A stretch of DNA of 64,000 nucleotides, taken from RGIG8597 sp050872545 (lineage in GTDB: Bacteria > Spirochaetota > GWE2-31-10). The notes under the pieces are model-generated. The model saw only the letters and a list, made by a program, of their open reading frames with translations, did no database searches and was not told the origin of the DNA. How positions within the stretch are numbered: the stretch's first letter is position 1; every line of letters begins with the position of its first letter. Both the position numbers and the translations under genes were made by a program. Location of the stretch: NCBI GenBank assembly GCA_050872545.1, contig JBNMHA010000001.1:34221-98220 (forward strand). Reading direction: 5' to 3'. Below are positions 61,650 through 64,000 of the stretch, piece after piece.

Positions 61650-63305
61650 CTAAAAATTATATTTTAAAGTAAATGCTACATAGTTATTTAAATTTACTTT
61701 GTCTTTTTTATACATAGGAAATTTTATCCAGGATAAATTATATTCACAATCTATTAGAAATTTATTTGTAAAAAAATATTGAATATTTATTCCACACGTT
61801 CTTATACTTTTATAAAGTCCCCATTGCTCATGACTTCCTTTGTAGGTATCTTTCCATTCATCATACTTCGTATCAAGTCCGATATTATCTATATAGTTTG
61901 TGTCTGGGCGGTTGTAATGCAAAAATAGAGTAACGTTTCCTTTTGAAAAATATGTTCTAAGCGCAATGTACTGGCTGTTCCCAAAATATCCGCTACCAGC
62001 TCCAATAATTTGGCCGTTTTGAGTGTATCCTTGTGAAATTAAACTATGTGAATAATATCCCATGTATTTCCATTCAAGCTGAAAATCTTGAGACATTCCG
62101 AAATTACTCCACTCAAATATAAGTTCTGATTCTAATTTTGATTTAGTAACTTTTTTTATAAAAGTCAGTTCCTTTATTGTACCAACTGTGTAAATCATAG
62201 TGTGAAAAGGATCTGCAAAACCTCTTCCATTATAGTCATCAATTCCAAGCTCGCTGTATACTTCAAAGCCTACAGTAGGGAAGAGCAAGTCTGCTCCAAA
62301 TGAAACTTTTTGATCTTCAACTTCATTTGAATCATAAAGAGGATTTAAATATTTTGCTGATTTTTCATCCCAACGTGCAAGGCTAATTTTATTAATCGAT
62401 AGCGTTAGTTCCGGCAAAATAGACGGTGAGTATGCGACTGAAAAACCTGTGAGCTGGCGGTGGTTGTTTGTGCTGTCATTGTCAAAATAATCTGATTCTG
62501 TCAAATATCCAAGCCAGGCTCTTCCTTCCATTTCTCCAAGATACCAGTCTGTGTATGGCATATAGACTTTTGTTTTTCTTAGTCCTATATCAAATTTCGG
62601 GTAAGTTCCTGCATTGTTGCTTCCAAGCATTGGATTTAAAAATGCTGGTCCTAGCCATGGCGACTGAAATCCAAATCCAACTGTAAAATTATTCCATGAG
62701 TATCTGATTTCTGTGTCGCCCCAGTCAAATGTCCAGAATGAAGAGTCTCCATAACGCTGTACAAGATCTATGTTGCCTTTCCAAAAATATGAATATTCAC
62801 TGCCATAAACTCCTGGCATATAATCAAATTCCCTGTTCTGGCTCCAGCTCACCTGCGGCTTAAAAGTTGCCTCAAATCCGAATGCTTCTAGTCTTGCGCC
62901 GGCTGTAAGGCTTGTGTTGTAGCCTTTTCCTTGCCAGAGCGCGCCGTCGTTTTGTCCGTAAGGGGCTTTTGTGTTGTATGAATTGAACCATTTCGGGCCG
63001 TATAGCTTGAGTTTTACGCTGCGGTCGATTCCTGCTGTAAACCAGTTTGTTTCTGTTGAGTCAGATTCGTATAAAGTGCGTTTTGTTCCGAGATTGTTGT
63101 CTTTCCAAAGATGATTTTCGTCCGTAACCTGCCATTCACTGTCGCTGAGTGTGCGGTAGTTGAGCGTAGGGCGTTCTGCCTGTCCTGTAAGGCTTAGAAA
63201 GTCGTAGTATTCTTCTTCTGTTGATTTTAGGGCTTCCTGGGCAAATGCTGCTGAAAAAACAGAAAGCACAATTGGCATTATAAAGTTGATTTTTTTCATG
63301 TGCAT
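61650..63305 (-). CDS. Wzi-like capsule assembly outer-membrane beta-barrel
   Basis: A 551-residue exported protein with a signal peptide (IVLSVFSAAFAQ) and strand-rich body. The segment FGFQSPWLGPAFLNPMLGSNNA corresponds, in separate blocks, to the conserved core of the Wzi family. The protein ends NYVAFTLKYNF with a C-terminal phenylalanine, as in outer-membrane barrels. Wzi anchors or assembles capsule at the cell surface. Two starts are possible, ATG 63305 and ATG 63299; neither has a Shine-Dalgarno. The -10 box at 63306-63311 lies immediately upstream, so transcription would begin at about 63299 and 63299 would be a leaderless start. Confidence 0.8.
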   Translation of the reverse strand: MHMKKINFIMPIVLSVFSAAFAQEALKSTEEEYYDFLSLTGQAERPTLNYRTLSDSEWQVTDENHLWKDNNLGTKRTLYESDSTETNWFTAGIDRSVKLKLYGPKWFNSYNTKAPYGQNDGALWQGKGYNTSLTAGARLEAFGFEATFKPQVSWSQNREFDYMPGVYGSEYSYFWKGNIDLVQRYGDSSFWTFDWGDTEIRYSWNNFTVGFGFQSPWLGPAFLNPMLGSNNAGTYPKFDIGLRKTKVYMPYTDWYLGEMEGRAWLGYLTESDYFDNDSTNNHRQLTGFSVAYSPSILPELTLSINKISLARWDEKSAKYLNPLYDSNEVEDQKVSFGADLLFPTVGFEVYSELGIDDYNGRGFADPFHTMIYTVGTIKELTFIKKVTKSKLESELIFEWSNFGMSQDFQLEWKYMGYYSHSLISQGYTQNGQIIGAGSGYFGNSQYIALRTYFSKGNVTLFLHYNRPDTNYIDNIGLDTKYDEWKDTYKGSHEQWGLYKSIRTCGINIQYFFTNKFLIDCEYNLSWIKFPMYKKDKVNLNNYVAFTLKYNF

Positions 63306-63335
63306 ATTATAGCTTTTTTGGACTTATAGAATCAA
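63306..63335 (-). promoter_or_regulatory. Predicted promoter of the Wzi-like gene, leaderless arrangement
   Basis: -35 TTGATT (63335-63330) and -10 TATAAT (63311-63306), 18-base spacer, all on the minus strand. The seventh base after the -10 box is A63299, the first base of the second ATG. Confidence 0.55.
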
Positions 63336-63369
63336 CTGTAAATTTTTTTATAAACTCAAAAATTTGAAT

Positions 63370-63583
63370 AGGGCAAACGCATTATAAATGTATTCAGCAT
63401 AAAACTGGCTCCCAGGCACGGTTTCCTGGTTCAAAATCGCGCAATAATGCGCTACACGCTGATTGTTGCAAAGTAACTATAGAATTGCCCGCTCACGCGG
63501 TCGCAACAATCAGAGTGTTTTTGCCCTCACGAACCGTTCCTTCGCGCAAACTTTACTTAAATTATTTATAATGAGTTTGCCCT
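63370..63583. repeat. Nested inverted-repeat element of about 214 bases
   Basis: Outer arms 63370-63389 and 63564-63583 match 19 of 20 bases as inverse complements. Inside them are ACGGTT/AACCGT (63418/63532) and 15-base arms CACGCTGATTGTTGC / GCAACAATCAGAGTG (63455 and 63503, 14 of 15). Small local hairpins (CCAGG/CCTGG, GCGCA/TGCGC) fall inside. The whole can fold as one long stem with side loops. No ORF fits. The remaining bases of 63306-63657 hold the promoters of the flanking genes. Confidence 0.75.
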
Positions 63584-63603
63584 GAAAATTTGAAGTTTTT
63601 CTA

Positions 63604-63632
63604 TTGACATAATTTATTCAGCTTGATATAGT
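63604..63632 (+). promoter_or_regulatory. Promoter of tRNA-Leu
   Basis: Consensus TTGACA (63604-63609) and TATAGT (63627-63632) with a 17-base spacer, starting transcription about 20 bases before the tRNA. Confidence 0.8.
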
Positions 63633-63657
63633 ATTATTACGCTTTGCAAAAGGCAAT

Positions 63658-63739
63658 GCGGGGATGGTGGAATTGGTAGACACGCCAGCTTGAGGTGCTG
63701 GTGGCGCAAGCTGTGCCTGTTCAAGTCAGGTTCTCCGCA
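63658..63739 (+). tRNA. tRNA-Leu (anticodon GAG)
   Basis: The 82-base gene folds as a class II tRNA: acceptor GCGGGGA with TCTCCGC (one G-U pair), anticodon stem CCAGC/GCTGG with loop TTGAGGT giving GAG, a variable arm (GTGGCGCAAGCTGTGCC region), TTCAAGT T-loop, discriminator A at 63739. The CCA end is not encoded. Confidence 0.95.
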
Positions 63740-63744
63740 CTTAG

Positions 63745-63793
63745 GGGCTGTCCTAGAAGTTATTAACAGACTTCAAAAAGGGCAGCCTTTTTT
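63745..63793 (+). terminator. Hairpin after tRNA-Leu: terminator, possibly also the IS end
   Basis: GGCTGTCC (63746-63753) pairs with GGGCAGCC (63780-63787, one wobble); an inner GAAGT/ACTTC stem extends it, and T6 follows. GGGGCTGTCC is also a common terminal sequence of IS1182/IS5-type elements. Confidence 0.7.
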
Positions 63794-63836
63794 ATGTTAA
63801 ATGAATTTTGTAGATTTTCGTTTATTGTTTTTTTTC

Positions 63837-64000
63837 TTAGGTGTTCATTAATCGAATCAGTTGCTTGAAATCATATCCCAGCATCAGTAATCCCCATTCA
63901 ATTCCAACTTTTTCTTTTCCCCGAAGATGAAATCGCCTGAAGCCTAAATTGCCTTTTGTCTGTCCAAAGACAGTTTCACATTCAGTGGAACGCTTTTTCA
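63837..64000 (-). mobile_element. IS1182-family transposase, C-terminal end (runs off the window)
   Basis: The last 54 codons of a transposase on the minus strand end at TAA 63837-63839. The peptide includes KRSTECETVFGQTKGN, GFRRFHLRGKEKVGIEWGLL and MLGYDFKQLIRL, typical of the C-terminus of IS1182-type DDE transposases, with the catalytic glutamate in the TECE context. The rest lies to the right of the window. Whether the element is intact cannot be seen. Confidence 0.85.

Noticed and set aside
1..64000. CRISPR array
   Set aside because: No series of regularly spaced direct repeats and no cas-type genes anywhere in the window.

Overview
The window looks like a chromosomal segment of a Treponema-type spirochaete. 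The DNA is AT-rich. Several genes are typical of that group: a cheA - cheW/cheR-like - cheX gene order, a bacterial XPB helicase with its companion protein, a DUF2225 protein, a long acidic single-pass TPR protein resembling the flagellar collar protein FlcA, many small lipoproteins, and a class II fructose-bisphosphate aldolase. Most of the window is ordinary core genome in short operons on both strands. The species cannot be named from the sequence alone.

Layout. 1-3784: chemotaxis operon on the minus strand. 4043-8579: XPB helicase, helicase-associated protein and PIN-PhoH ATPase. 8580-13337: a small surface-polysaccharide set (flippase, DUF89, FrhB-like reductase, polysaccharide pyruvyl transferase), followed by a dGTPase. 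14679-18333: parvulin lipoprotein, a STAS/histidine-kinase-ATPase pair and a chemoreceptor. 18415-29586: metabolic and repair genes (flavin reductase, aminotransferase, ThyX-like protein, two-part dehydratase activase, FHA-transglycosylase fusion, uracil-DNA glycosylase), ending in a HEPN/MNT toxin-antitoxin pair. 29587-36701: a C11 tract, a Cache chemoreceptor, a CapA-like lipoprotein, small lipoproteins, rsmG, truA, DUF2225 and acpS. 36720-42926: FlcA-like protein, a carbohydrate-binding-module protein, an orphan RES-domain protein, and hydE with its TM1266-type regulator. 43092-52295: fba, an ABC ATPase, a deleted uracil permease pseudogene, rnhB, an RlmM-like methyltransferase, a lipid kinase, glyA, a DUF212 protein and groL. 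52494-55646: envelope proteins around a 556-base non-coding region full of hairpins. 55715-63305: a minus-strand surface-glycan locus (YdjC deacetylase, GtrB-like and GtrA proteins, TupA-type ATP-grasp, CapA, flippase, Wzi-like barrel). 63306-64000: nested inverted repeats, tRNA-Leu and the end of an IS1182-type element.

How the parts fit. Three themes recur: chemotaxis and motility (cheA/cheW-R/cheX, two receptors, FlcA candidate), surface glycan assembly (two loci, two flippases, two CapA-type proteins, a Wzi-like barrel), and nucleotide/DNA maintenance (XPB, dGTPase, ThyX-like, uracil-DNA glycosylase, RNase HII). The most unusual observations are: a probable non-canonical start codon for XPB; a G8 tract inside a glycosyltransferase gene that could switch it on and off; a predicted leaderless Wzi-like gene; an FHA domain joined through the membrane to a lytic transglycosylase; an orphan RES protein beside hydE; and two highly structured intergenic regions that match no family I recognise.
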